Source: Oxalobacteraceae bacterium
GTDB taxonomy: Bacteria > Pseudomonadota > Gammaproteobacteria > Burkholderiales > Burkholderiaceae_D
DNA length: 64,000 nt
Assembly (NCBI GenBank): GCA_025352145.1
Contig: JANXTY010000006.1
Location: 124,001-188,000, forward strand
Direction: 5' to 3'
Of this stretch, positions 47,501 through 56,354 are shown one piece after another (position 1 is the stretch's first letter; each line of letters begins with the position of its first letter). The notes under the pieces are model-generated. The model was given only the letters and a program-made list of their open reading frames with translations, was not told the origin of the DNA and made no database searches. Made by a program: the position numbers and the translations under genes.

Positions 47501-48059
47501 CACTGAGGCGGGCAAGGTAGCGCGTATGCGCTTGAATAAGCTTGAACCATCGCGTGAGCCGAAATGGATCGCCGGTGTTATTTCAGGAATGCGTACGCAA
47601 ATGACTCAGCGCGGCAAGATCGTTATTCTGACGCTCGATGACAACAGTGCGACGGTAGATGTGACGGTATATAGTGAGTTGTACGATACGAACAAGCGTA
47701 TGTTCAAGGAAGATGAATTTTTGGCGGTGCTTGGCAAAGTATCGGAAGATCGTTTTTCTGGTGGTTTGCGTATCACCGCTGAGAAGACCTTGGACATCGT
47801 CGCAGTTCGTACTCAATTTGCACGCCAGGTAGTGCTTTCTATGACGTCTCCACCGCAGCAACTTGATAGCGAAAAACTTAAAAATATGCTGGTTTCGCAT
47901 CGTTGCGAAACAGGGTTGCCGTTAGCGCTGCGTTATACCCGGGACGGGGTCGCTTGTGAAATAGTGTTGGGCAACGAATGGCGCGTGTCGCCGAGTGACA
48001 TGTTGCACATGTCGCTTACGGCGAGCTTGGGTAAGGAATCGGTCACGGTGGAATATTAA
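44592..48059 (+). CDS. dnaE: DNA polymerase III subunit alpha
   Basis: 1155-aa catalytic subunit of the replicative polymerase, of normal length. The PHP domain is N-terminal (FIHLRLHSEFSIVDGLV). The catalytic aspartates are in MPDFDIDFCQEGRDRV at Asp403 and Asp405. Further C-family motifs are GPGRGSGAGSLVAYSL, GGVLIAPGKLTDFCP and YGFNKSHAAAYALLAYHTAYLK. The tail has the helix-hairpin-helix and OB-fold (IAGVISGMRTQMTQRGKIVI) regions. ATG 44592 matches the family start. The locus then continues with LPS genes. Confidence 0.97.
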   Translation: MTSPQFIHLRLHSEFSIVDGLVRIDDLIPAAKNDHQPALALTDLANLFGMVKFYKAARSKGIKPIIGCDVWITNDEHRDKPSRLLLLVKNRTGYLQLCELLSRAWLSNQHRGRAELRAEWFEHGAGKDLIALSGAHFGDVGIAIENGNLAQAERWAQRWAALFPHNFYIEIQRVGQPDMENQVRQAVALAAKLQLPVVATHPIQFLSKDEFIAHEARTCIAEGEILANGRRIKRFNDQQCFKTQAEMAILFADVPGAMQNTLEIAKRCNLTLELGKPQLPNFPTPDGISIGEFLVLESQRGLEKRLSQLYPDQANREEQRSRYEVRLKFETDTIIKMGFPGYFLIVAEFIRWAKENGVPVGPGRGSGAGSLVAYSLLITDLDPLEYNLLFERFLNPERVSMPDFDIDFCQEGRDRVIQHVKDLYGKDAVSQIATFGTMAAKGAIRDVGRVLDFGYNFCDGISKLIPFKPGKHVTIADAINEEPLLAERQENEEEVKQLLNLAQQVEGIARNIGMHAGGVLIAPGKLTDFCPLYTQGGDSGVVSQYDKDDVEAVGLVKFDFLGLTTLTILDWAVRYIKRLDPAQADFNLESLPLNDKASYDLLTKAKTVAVFQLESRGMQGMLKDARPDRFEDIIALVALYRPGPMDLIPDFCKRKHGERFEYPDPRTEGILSETYGIMVYQEQVMQMAQVVGGYSLGGADLLRRAMGKKKAEEMAEHRQIFRDGAAKDGLTTAKADEIFDLMEKFAGYGFNKSHAAAYALLAYHTAYLKAHHPAAFMAANLSLAMDDTDKIKILVEDCIDVCALTLMSPDINLSDYRFIPVSQPSSVTKKTVTAIRYGLGAVKGSGQSAIEAIICARQDAPFTDLFDFCKRVDKRQINRRTIDSLIRAGAFDCFNIDRGILLASVGFAMEVAEQAQASANQVSLFGGEDNDMVPPPEYISAAPWSEKQKLTEEKLALGFYLSGHLFNAYATEAGKVARMRLNKLEPSREPKWIAGVISGMRTQMTQRGKIVILTLDDNSATVDVTVYSELYDTNKRMFKEDEFLAVLGKVSEDRFSGGLRITAEKTLDIVAVRTQFARQVVLSMTSPPQQLDSEKLKNMLVSHRCETGLPLALRYTRDGVACEIVLGNEWRVSPSDMLHMSLTASLGKESVTVEY

Positions 48060-48128
48060 CGTTAGATTTCTTGGTCTACATTACGTATGTCGCGTTAACA
48101 ATTGTGCGATCTTATTCGGAGAGTAAAT

Positions 48129-49388
48129 TTGTTTTACACCAAATGGCTTACCACCATTGCCCTCGTCTTATTCCCTTTGCTGGCATTGACCGTGCAGGGT
48201 GCGGCCAATGTATTTTTTTATCTCTTGCTCTTGTCGGGCCTGATGGGCATTGGCCGTAGATGCATTTACGGCGGTGAGAAATTTTCGCAGTTATGGCGCG
48301 CCTACTGGCCGTTGAGCCTGGCAATGGGCGGTATCTTGTGCGCGATTCTGATCAATCATATTGCGAGCGGACATTTTGTTGGGCGGACTTATGACGCGCC
48401 GTTCCGCCTCGCGCTCTTCCCCTGTCTATTATGGGCGTTGCTGCAATTGCCGGTCAGTCGGATGAAGCAGCTGCAATGGAGCTTGATAGGCGGCGCATTT
48501 TATTCGGCTATCAATATGTACCTGATCACGAAGGCGGGCACCATCCGGGAGCACTTAGGTTACTTCATCCCGCTTATCGCCTTCTCTGAAATGAGTTTGC
48601 TGCTAGGGGTGTTTTCCGTCATATCGATTGGATGGAACGACCGTAACGAGAAAGCGCTCATTATCTTGAAGCTGTTGGCTGGTTGCGCGGGTTTGTACGG
48701 CGCTTATTTGTCGCAATCGCGCGGTGCCTGGATTGCTGTTCCGGCTTTTATCGTGCTCGCTTTTTTTCTGTCCAAAACGCTGCGCATTATTCACAAAGTG
48801 GTTTTATCGGTGTCGTTAATTATTCTTCTGGGAGGTGTCTTTTATTCGGGGGGGATTGCGCGCGACCGGATCGAGGCAGCAAAAAACGATATCAGCCAGT
48901 ACGAGGGAAAGAACAATAGCGATACCTCGTTGGGGATTCGTTTTCAGCTATGGTATGGGTCGTGGGTATTGTTTAACGAGAATCCTATGTTGGGTGTGAG
49001 TCGGGAGCGCTTTCCTGGTGCCTTGCAGGAATTGTCGAAGAGACAGATCATTTCTCCGACAGCAGCGACCCTTCCGCATTCGCACAATGAGATTTTATAT
49101 AATATGGCGACTTTGGGATTATTTGGTTGGTGCGCTATCGTCGCGCTTTATCTGATTCCAGGATATTATTTTCTGCGCGAAATCGGCGACCCGGATGTGA
49201 TGGTAAGAAGTGCTGCTGGGATGGGTTTGTCTTTATGTCTCGGATATTTTATCTTTGGTTTGGCGGATGTGATGTTTATGTGGGGAATTTGTAATACTTT
49301 TTACGTGGTGAGTGTGGCAGTTTTCTTTGCTTTTATTTTGAAACGGAAAGAAGAATTGCTTGTTCTATCCTCGTCTTCCGATGACTGA
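48129..49388 (+). CDS. O-antigen ligase-like membrane protein
   Basis: 419-aa multi-pass protein with about ten or more hydrophobic segments and a Wzy_C/WaaL-type periplasmic loop. ESxRSGA-like LSQSRGAWIAVPAFIVL and the LPHSHNEILYNMATLGLFGW segment are typical, with the conserved His-Asn. WaaL joins O-polysaccharide to lipid A-core on the periplasmic side; an O-antigen polymerase function is also possible. TTG 48129 follows GGAGAG (48118-48123); the frame opens earlier at TTG 48102. MsbA and GT9 genes downstream support an LPS role. Confidence 0.85.
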   Translation: MFYTKWLTTIALVLFPLLALTVQGAANVFFYLLLLSGLMGIGRRCIYGGEKFSQLWRAYWPLSLAMGGILCAILINHIASGHFVGRTYDAPFRLALFPCLLWALLQLPVSRMKQLQWSLIGGAFYSAINMYLITKAGTIREHLGYFIPLIAFSEMSLLLGVFSVISIGWNDRNEKALIILKLLAGCAGLYGAYLSQSRGAWIAVPAFIVLAFFLSKTLRIIHKVVLSVSLIILLGGVFYSGGIARDRIEAAKNDISQYEGKNNSDTSLGIRFQLWYGSWVLFNENPMLGVSRERFPGALQELSKRQIISPTAATLPHSHNEILYNMATLGLFGWCAIVALYLIPGYYFLREIGDPDVMVRSAAGMGLSLCLGYFIFGLADVMFMWGICNTFYVVSVAVFFAFILKRKEELLVLSSSSDD

Positions 49389-49428
49389 CTCGATATAGAA
49401 ATTCGCGCATGATTGAGAAAAACACGCT

Positions 49429-51168
49429 ATGACATTGTCACCGTATCTAAAACGTCTGGCTGAGATGCATCGGCCATACAAAAAACGTCTGGCGTTGGCT
49501 TTTATCGGCATGATTGTGACTGCAGCGACGAGTACGGTGGTCCCTTTTTTGCTTGAGTTTATTACTGATAAAGGGTTTGTCGGTAAAACGACATTCCCTT
49601 ACTGGATGGTGCCGCTGGTATTGATCGGGTTGTTTGCAATTCGTGGGGCGTCCACTTTCCTGAGTACGTATATGATGACTTGGGTCTCAAGCCGTTTGCT
49701 CAGTGAGTTGCGGCGACAGATGTTTTCCCGCATGCTGGATGTTCCTGCGGGGTTTTACGCAAACAATACAGTTGGTCGTGTGATCAATTCTATGATGTTT
49801 GAAGTTCAGCAAATCGTCGAAATGATTACCAAGGTATTTACGTCGATTGTTTTGTCGACATTGACGGTAGTCTGGTTGCTGGCTACGCTCCTGAAGTTGA
49901 ATTGGCAATTGACGATTATTACATTGGTGTTGCTGCCATTGAATGCAATGGTAGTGCGAGCTACTGGCGCACGTCTGAAGAAACTCAATCAGGAATCGCT
50001 TGTCGTCAACGGACAGCTGACCCAGGTCATTGAAGAAACTACTCGGGCGCAGCAAGTGATTAGAATTTTTGGCGGCCAAGCTTATGAAAAAACGCGTTTT
50101 GATGAGCGTTCAGAAAATTTGCGTCGCTATACCATGCGTATTACCAGCACTTTCGCTGCGACGGTGCCAATTACCCATTTGATGACCGCTTGTGCATTGT
50201 CGGTGGTGGTTGTGTTGGCACTGGTTCAAGCCAGTCATGGACAACTTACTGCGGGCGGATTCTATGCATTCGTGAGTGCAATGTTATTGTTGTTGCAGCC
50301 ATTGAAGCAGTTAGCCGAGGTGAATGGTCCCTTGCAGCGTGGTATGGCGGCGGCGGAGGCGGTATTCAATTTGATTGATACGCCCAGTGAACGTAATGGT
50401 GGCAAGATACTGAGCGCACGTGCCAATGGCATGATCGATTTTGTCAACGTCAGTTTTTTTTATCCTGGTCAGGATCAGTTGGCACTGAGTGGTATCAATT
50501 TGCATGTTGAACCTGGAGAGACTATTGCTTTTGTTGGCATGTCGGGGGGTGGAAAAACTACATTAGTGAACTTGGTGCCGGGTTTTTATACTGCGACTAG
50601 CGGAAAAATTCTGCTTGATGGCCAGCCGATTGACGACATCTCGTTAGAAAGCCTGCGAACACAAATTGCAATGGTCAGTCAGAGTGTGGTGTTATTTGAT
50701 GACACTGTTGCGGCCAATATTGCTTACGGCGATACATCACCCGATCCTGAGCGGCTTGTAGCGGCGGCAAAGGCGGCATATCTGGATGAAGTAATAGCCA
50801 ACTTGCCACAGGGACTGGAAACACCCATCGGCGACAATGGTTCGCGTCTTTCCGGCGGGCAGCGCCAGCGTCTGGCAATTGCCCGCGCCATCTATAAGGA
50901 TGCTCCCTTGCTGATTCTCGACGAAGCCACTTCGGCACTCGATACTGAGTCGGAACGCGCCGTGCAGGCAGCGCTTGATCGCCTGATGCAAGGCCGAACC
51001 ACCTTTGTGATTGCGCATCGGCTCTCTACCATTGAACGCGCCAGCAGGATTGTGGTCCTTTCGGCAGGCAGTATCATCGAAGTTGGCACGCACCATGATT
51101 TACTGGCAAAGCAAGGGGTGTATGCCAATCTTTACCACTTGCAGTTTTCGAAGGATGCAATAACCTGA
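49429..51168 (+). CDS. msbA: Lipid A export ABC transporter MsbA
   Basis: 579-aa half-transporter that flips lipid A-core across the inner membrane. Six membrane helices lie in the first ~320 residues. The ATPase domain follows with Walker A GMSGGGKTTLVN, signature LSGGQRQRLAIAR, Walker B LLILDEATSALD and the H-loop FVIAHRLSTIE. The length matches MsbA (about 580). It lies between an O-antigen ligase-like gene and GT9 genes, which supports the LPS role over a drug exporter. ATG 49429 has a weak ribosome site. Confidence 0.92.
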   Translation: MTLSPYLKRLAEMHRPYKKRLALAFIGMIVTAATSTVVPFLLEFITDKGFVGKTTFPYWMVPLVLIGLFAIRGASTFLSTYMMTWVSSRLLSELRRQMFSRMLDVPAGFYANNTVGRVINSMMFEVQQIVEMITKVFTSIVLSTLTVVWLLATLLKLNWQLTIITLVLLPLNAMVVRATGARLKKLNQESLVVNGQLTQVIEETTRAQQVIRIFGGQAYEKTRFDERSENLRRYTMRITSTFAATVPITHLMTACALSVVVVLALVQASHGQLTAGGFYAFVSAMLLLLQPLKQLAEVNGPLQRGMAAAEAVFNLIDTPSERNGGKILSARANGMIDFVNVSFFYPGQDQLALSGINLHVEPGETIAFVGMSGGGKTTLVNLVPGFYTATSGKILLDGQPIDDISLESLRTQIAMVSQSVVLFDDTVAANIAYGDTSPDPERLVAAAKAAYLDEVIANLPQGLETPIGDNGSRLSGGQRQRLAIARAIYKDAPLLILDEATSALDTESERAVQAALDRLMQGRTTFVIAHRLSTIERASRIVVLSAGSIIEVGTHHDLLAKQGVYANLYHLQFSKDAIT

Positions 51169-51222
51169 ACAGGTCCTAGCAGTTTTCGAACACTATCTGA
51201 ACAATCTTATTGAAACGTTTTT

Positions 51223-52353
51223 ATGCCTACACAATTGGTATCAAACGATGTGTTGCAACAGTCCAAAAAAATTCTGTTCATTGCGCATCTCGCGTTGGGT
51301 GATTTTACTTATCTACAAAATTTTTTTCAGGCATTCAGTGAGCGGTTTCCCCACATCGAAATCCATATCTGGGTCGATGAGGTGCGTCGTAGTCGGCGTG
51401 CAGCGGACTGGATTCATTTAAAAAAATATGCCTTGTACGACTGGTTGGCAGACTGTTCGTTTGTCGCCAAAGTGTATAACCAAACTTACAGCCCGGAGTT
51501 ATTTAGGCAATCGATAGCCGATGCGCAGCAACAGCAATATCCCTTAGTGGTTTCGCTCTCGACGTTACGACCGCCAATGTATGCAGCGCTTGCGCGCAAA
51601 ATCAGTCCTGCAGGTTTTGTCGTCGGGATGAAAAGGGAGCCGGGATTCTTTGCGCTCCATCAACGCCTGGCTTATCGCAAGCTCAATGCCACTGTTAATC
51701 CTGATGCGATGGCGCGTTCAGGTCAGCATATCACGGCAGTATATGCGCTTTGGTTTGAAACATTATTTGGACTGACGCTGGAAGAATCACTACGCTTTCC
51801 GTTTGTACATATTCCAGAGCAATGGCGTGACCATGTGCATCAGCAGCTGGCCGAATGGGGTTTTGCGGGTGATCGCCAAGCGTCCGACAAACTTGTTTTT
51901 ATTAATCCGTTTGCGAAAAACAATAAGCGTTGCTGGCCTTTGTCGCGGGTGCTTGATCTGATGAGGGTTATGCGACAGATTGAGGTTTGGCGTGATACCT
52001 GTTTTGTGGTGAATGTAGTGCCGGAAGAAATGGCGAATGCCAAAAAATTCTTTGGCTCGCACCTTGTGGAGCGGGTACAGTTATTTAGTGCGGAAGATAA
52101 TTTTTTCCAACTACCCGCACTACTACGTGAATGCGATCTCATTATTTCTGTAGAAACGGCGGTGATGCATCTGGCAAACGCAGTGCATGTTCCTGTGATT
52201 GCGTTGATGCGTCAAAAAAATCCTGAGTGGGCTCCGATTGACAAAGAAAATAGTACGATAGTGACGACCCTGCAACGGCGAGATTGGGTGAAGGCGATTA
52301 CCGTGGTGCAAGTTGCCGAGGTATTGAAATTGAACTTATGCAAGTTGACATAG
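51223..52353 (+). CDS. GT9 heptosyltransferase-like glycosyltransferase
   Basis: 376-aa GT-B enzyme of the ADP-heptose:LPS heptosyltransferase family. The N-terminal LFIAHLALGDFTYLQNFFQAF is a weak but recognisable GT9 start. The C-terminal part has INPFAKNNKRCWPLSRVLDLM and the hallmark LLRECDLIISVETAVMHLANAVHVPVIAL (donor-site region). It follows msbA by 54 bases. Substrate is probably an LPS core sugar; heptose is not certain. Confidence 0.8.
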   Translation: MPTQLVSNDVLQQSKKILFIAHLALGDFTYLQNFFQAFSERFPHIEIHIWVDEVRRSRRAADWIHLKKYALYDWLADCSFVAKVYNQTYSPELFRQSIADAQQQQYPLVVSLSTLRPPMYAALARKISPAGFVVGMKREPGFFALHQRLAYRKLNATVNPDAMARSGQHITAVYALWFETLFGLTLEESLRFPFVHIPEQWRDHVHQQLAEWGFAGDRQASDKLVFINPFAKNNKRCWPLSRVLDLMRVMRQIEVWRDTCFVVNVVPEEMANAKKFFGSHLVERVQLFSAEDNFFQLPALLRECDLIISVETAVMHLANAVHVPVIALMRQKNPEWAPIDKENSTIVTTLQRRDWVKAITVVQVAEVLKLNLCKLT

Positions 52354-52513
52354 GCAGGGTGTGCTTTGCTCACCAGTGTTAGTGCGGCTGTTCTCCTGCG
52401 TGAGGCATGTCCTGCAGCACAACTTTGCGTCAGTGTTGGAAACAATAAAACATGGCCTCGATGGGTAAATTCGTCTTATCCATGCAGTCCACGGTTTACC
52501 TCTTGGGGGATCC

Positions 52514-53554
52514 TTAGGCAGCCTGGCGTGATGCTTTTGTTTGATTTAGCCATTCAAGAATAATGGCAACAGCACTTTCTGGCGTTATGTTGCGCATGCA
52601 ATCACATGTGGCCGTTTTTATATCCTTGCATCCTTTACAGCTGACCGACTGACACAACACCTGGGCACGTTTTCCTAGGGGTGCCCAGCGGCCGGGGTGC
52701 ATGGAAGGTGTTGGTGGGAATAAGCCCAATGTGCGTTGGCCGATTGCCGCTGAAATGTGGAGCGGCCCGGTACCGCTGGCAACGAGCCCGTCGACTCCCT
52801 GGATAAATGCAGTGAGTTGATCTAAGGTGAATTTTCCGCACACATTGCTGACATTGGGAAGGGCGAATAATTGCGCCGCATTTTCTGCTATCCACTGGCC
52901 TTCTGCAACACTGCCTGTGATCCACAAATGGATGTTTTTCTCCTCGCTTAACATCTGTGCGAGTGCAATGTAGTGTTCAATCGGCCACTCGCGCCCATGA
53001 CCATTTGATTTTGGATGAAGGATGACGTTGAATCGGTGTTCCGCCAGAGATTGTTGAACTACGGGGTCGGCAGGAATCTTGAATTCATACAAATTGGGGA
53101 TCTCAGAACGTGCGGGGACGATATTGATACCGAACGGCCGCAGGAATTCAAAATTGAGTTGTGCCTCATGATAGTCGGACTTTGCTTTATGAAAGCGCAC
53201 CCGATAATTACAATGGAGCCAGTGGAAAAAATTGCGATGGGTATTGCCGATCCGGTTGGGGATGGCTGCCTTGTGGGCAGCAATTGCCAAGGCTTTGTGT
53301 GGCTGCGCGAAAATGATGGTGTCGATGCCAGATGCCCTGAAAAATCCCACTGGATTGACTAAACTTTCCAGCGTGATGACATGGTCAACGCTGCCACACG
53401 CCTTGACAATTGAGGCGGCATAGGAGCGGCATAAAAAACTAATTTTTATTTCTGGATAGTGTTGTTTCAGATAAGCGGTAATGGGCAGGGTGAGGACGAC
53501 ATCGCCAATGTTATCGGTACGGCATATCAATGTATGGGCACTTTTTACGGTCAT
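52514..53554 (-). CDS. GT9 heptosyltransferase-like glycosyltransferase
   Basis: 346-aa ADP-heptose:LPS heptosyltransferase-type enzyme. The N-terminus CRTDNIGDVVLTLPITAYLK is the classical GT9 acceptor-side motif. ILHPKSNGHGREWPIEHYIALA and FIQGVDGLVASGTGPLHISAAIGQ give the donor side. A C-terminal Cys-rich tail (CQSVSCKGCKDIKTATCDC) is unusual-looking but known in this subgroup. It converges with the other GT9 gene. LPS inner-core assembly is the probable role. Confidence 0.87.
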   Translation of the reverse strand: MTVKSAHTLICRTDNIGDVVLTLPITAYLKQHYPEIKISFLCRSYAASIVKACGSVDHVITLESLVNPVGFFRASGIDTIIFAQPHKALAIAAHKAAIPNRIGNTHRNFFHWLHCNYRVRFHKAKSDYHEAQLNFEFLRPFGINIVPARSEIPNLYEFKIPADPVVQQSLAEHRFNVILHPKSNGHGREWPIEHYIALAQMLSEEKNIHLWITGSVAEGQWIAENAAQLFALPNVSNVCGKFTLDQLTAFIQGVDGLVASGTGPLHISAAIGQRTLGLFPPTPSMHPGRWAPLGKRAQVLCQSVSCKGCKDIKTATCDCMRNITPESAVAIILEWLNQTKASRQAA

Positions 53555-53642
53555 TTTTGTATTGAATGGCTAGAAAAATAATAATGATCAGGTGTTTTGT
53601 GCGACCAGTTCTGTAAGTTCAATCGATGAGGGTAGAAATGCC

Positions 53643-55106
53643 TTACATCAAAATAATGTCGTACTGCTCTTGATGATAAATCGTTTCCACTTGTAAGGAA
53701 ATAGGCTTGCCGATGAAGTCGCCCAGCATAGCCAAGTGTTGCGACTCTTCTTCTAAAAACATATCCACCACCATTTGCGAAGCGAGAATACGGAATTCGC
53801 GCGGGTTAAATTGTTTTGCTTCACGCAGCAGTTCTCGCAAAATTTCATAACAAATTGTACGTGCTGTTTTAACTTGACCTTTTCCGCTACAGGCAGGGCA
53901 GGGTTCGCACAGAATGTGGGATAAAGACTCTCGGGTCCGTTTGCGGGTCATTTCTACCAGACCCAGCGCAGAAAAATGGCTGACGGATACTTTGGTGCGG
54001 TCACGCGCGAGCGTTTTTTTGAGTTCCGATAACACGGCGTTGCGGTGTTCGACATTTTCCATATCGATAAAATCAAGAATAATAATGCCGCCCAGATTTC
54101 TCAATCGTAATTGGCGTGCAATGGCGTGGGCGGCTTCCAGATTCGTTTTAAAAATGGTGTCATCGAAATTACGGCCGCCGACAAAGCCACCTGTATTGAC
54201 ATCGATAGTGGTCATGGCTTCAGTTTGATCGATGACCAGATAGCCGCCTGATTTCAAATCGACTCGGCTTCCGAGCGCACGCAGAATTTCTTCTTCGACG
54301 CCATACAAATCGAACAAGGGCCGCTCGCCGATGTAGTGCTGCAAACGACTCAGTACGCTCGGCGTGTAGGCTTTTGAGAACTCATGCATCATGGCGAAAT
54401 TTTCGCGTGAATCGACTTGTATGCTGCTAGTTTCATCGTGTACAAAATCGCGGAGGACGCGTTGCGCAAGATTTAAGTCTTGAAATAATAGGCTTGTTGG
54501 CGGCTTGGTACGGGCTGCGGTGCTAATGCTCAACCAGGTCTTTCTCAGATAGTCGATATCCGATTGCAGATCGGAATCAGAAGCTTCTTCAGCCATGGTG
54601 CGGACGATGTAGCCGCCCTTCTCTTCAGGGGAAAGCAACTGTTGCACACGGCTGCGCAGCAATTCGCGGTCGGCCTCATTTTCTATTTTTTGGGAGATGC
54701 CAATATGCGGGTCTTGCGGAAGATAAACCAGCATCCTTCCGGCGATTGAGATTTGTGTGGATAGTCGCGCACCTTTGGTGCCGATCGGATCTTTAATGAC
54801 TTGAACCGTGAGCGCTTGTCCATCGTGCAGCATTTTTTCTATCGGAGTGGGTGCTGCGTTCTGACCAGTGTGGGAGCGTGCATCCCAGATGTCTGCCACA
54901 TGCAAAAAAGCGGCGCGCTCGAGACCAATATCGATAAACGCCGATTGCATTCCCGGTAGGACGCGCACTACTTTACCGAGATAGACGTTGCCCGCCAGAC
55001 CGCGTGAGAGCGTGCGCTCGATGTGAAGTTCTTGTACTGCGCCTTGCACAATAAGGGCGACGCGTGTTTCTTGCGGCGTGATATTGATGAGGATGTCTTC
55101 GTTCAT
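53643..55106 (-). CDS. rng: Ribonuclease G
   Basis: 487-aa RNase E/G-family endonuclease, which matures 16S rRNA 5' ends and decays some mRNAs. An S1 domain lies at about 35-125 (GNVYLGKVVRVLPGMQSAFIDIG, FLHVADI). The catalytic aspartates are in TIDVNTGGFVG and IIILDFIDM. The Zn-link CEPCPACSGKGQ is present at about 405-415. The length fits RNase G, without the long RNase E tail. The start overlaps the maf stop (ATGA), and the gene ends the minus-strand housekeeping series. Confidence 0.95.
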   Translation of the reverse strand: MNEDILINITPQETRVALIVQGAVQELHIERTLSRGLAGNVYLGKVVRVLPGMQSAFIDIGLERAAFLHVADIWDARSHTGQNAAPTPIEKMLHDGQALTVQVIKDPIGTKGARLSTQISIAGRMLVYLPQDPHIGISQKIENEADRELLRSRVQQLLSPEEKGGYIVRTMAEEASDSDLQSDIDYLRKTWLSISTAARTKPPTSLLFQDLNLAQRVLRDFVHDETSSIQVDSRENFAMMHEFSKAYTPSVLSRLQHYIGERPLFDLYGVEEEILRALGSRVDLKSGGYLVIDQTEAMTTIDVNTGGFVGGRNFDDTIFKTNLEAAHAIARQLRLRNLGGIIILDFIDMENVEHRNAVLSELKKTLARDRTKVSVSHFSALGLVEMTRKRTRESLSHILCEPCPACSGKGQVKTARTICYEILRELLREAKQFNPREFRILASQMVVDMFLEEESQHLAMLGDFIGKPISLQVETIYHQEQYDIILM

Positions 55107-55723
55107 GGGAGGGTTATGCCAGCTTGTCTTAATAGCTGCGCTGTCTCAAAAAGGGGTAAGCCCATAATCCCGGAATGACTGCCATTAATTTTCTTCACGA
55201 ATAGTGCGGCCATGCCTTGAATGCCATATCCCCCCGCTTTGTCATACGGTTCTTGTGTCGCGCAGTACGTACGGATCGTCTCGTCAGACAATACGTCGAA
55301 GGTAACATCCGACACCTGCGTCACCTGGAAAGCGAGCGCGTGAAAGTGGACGGCGATGGAGGTAAGCACTTGATGCGTGCGTCCTGAGAGTGTTTGTAGC
55401 ATGTTGAAGGCTTCTGCCTGGTTGGCGGGTTTGCCCAGGATGCCGCCATCAATCAATACGGTGGTATCAGCCGCCAGTACCGGATGGGGGGGGAGCTTGC
55501 GCATTTGTACCAATAGCCATGCACATGCCGCTTTTTCATTGGCAACACGCACGACATAATTTTCCGGTAATTCGTTGGGATGGATCACTTCAGAAACGTC
55601 TGGGCCACGCGGTAGTTCCGAGCGCAAGGCAAGTAGTTCAAATTCGACACCAATTTGACGTAATAGCTCTCGACGGCGGGGACTTTTTGATGCGAGATAG
55701 ATTTTTTGATCGATGGGTTTCAT
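55103..55723 (-). CDS. maf: Maf-family nucleoside triphosphate pyrophosphatase
   Basis: 206-aa Maf protein hydrolysing dTTP/UTP or modified pyrimidine NTPs to monophosphates. It has the family start IYLASKSPRRRELLRQIG, then VLAADTTVLIDGGILGKPANQ (catalytic Asp region) and EPYDKAGGYGIQGMAA. It precedes rng with a 4-base overlap. About 150 bases separate it from rlmH, a break in the otherwise compact series. Confidence 0.93.
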   Translation of the reverse strand: MKPIDQKIYLASKSPRRRELLRQIGVEFELLALRSELPRGPDVSEVIHPNELPENYVVRVANEKAACAWLLVQMRKLPPHPVLAADTTVLIDGGILGKPANQAEAFNMLQTLSGRTHQVLTSIAVHFHALAFQVTQVSDVTFDVLSDETIRTYCATQEPYDKAGGYGIQGMAALFVKKINGSHSGIMGLPLFETAQLLRQAGITLP

Positions 55724-55871
55724 TATCCTAGGTTCCTCAGTTGATCGCTTCGGATCTCCGATAAGTGCATGACTATATTAACGCTTTTACGCATAAACTC
55801 TTTTAGCATTTGGGTGGGGCATTACAGACACGATTGCACTTGTCCAAATAAAGAATCTAGAATGATTGCCC

Positions 55872-56342
55872 TCACGTTCGATGATACGGATGGTTTTGCG
55901 TAATGGACCAGGCACGATACAACTGTTCGGCGAGCAATACACGCACCATGCCGTGCGGTAGTGTCAGGCTGGAAATACGCATTAAGTTGTCTGCGCGCGA
56001 TTTGAATTCTGCATCCAAGCCATCGGCCCCACCAATGATAAATGCAACATCCCGACCGTCCTGTTGCCACTGTACTAGATTTTGGGCCAGCTGCGCGGAA
56101 GTCAGATCCTTGCCGCGTTCATCGAGGGCAATGATGCGGGCACCTTTCGGTAACACTGCTTCTATGCGGGTGCGCTCCAACAGCATCGCTGTGTCTGTTG
56201 TTTTGCTGCCGGAGCGTTCGACTGGCTTAATTTCTTTTAACTGGATACGACATTCTGGCGGCATGCGTTTGGCATACTCGCCGAACCCAGATTCTATCCA
56301 CGCGGGCATTTTGTGGCCGACCGCAGCGATGATGAGCTGCAT
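55872..56342 (-). CDS. rlmH: 23S rRNA pseudouridine-1915 N3-methyltransferase
   Basis: 156-aa SPOUT methyltransferase acting on helix 69 of assembled ribosomes. [28 protein letters not shown] is the RlmH N-terminus. [29 protein letters not shown] and [24 protein letters not shown] are the knot and SAM-site motifs. The C-terminal NHPYH(R) is diagnostic. It follows rsfS closely, the usual pairing. Confidence 0.96.
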   Translation of the reverse strand: MQLIIAAVGHKMPAWIESGFGEYAKRMPPECRIQLKEIKPVERSGSKTTDTAMLLERTRIEAVLPKGARIIALDERGKDLTSAQLAQNLVQWQQDGRDVAFIIGGADGLDAEFKSRADNLMRISSLTLPHGMVRVLLAEQLYRAWSITQNHPYHRT

Positions 56343-56354
56343 GATAAACCGCGA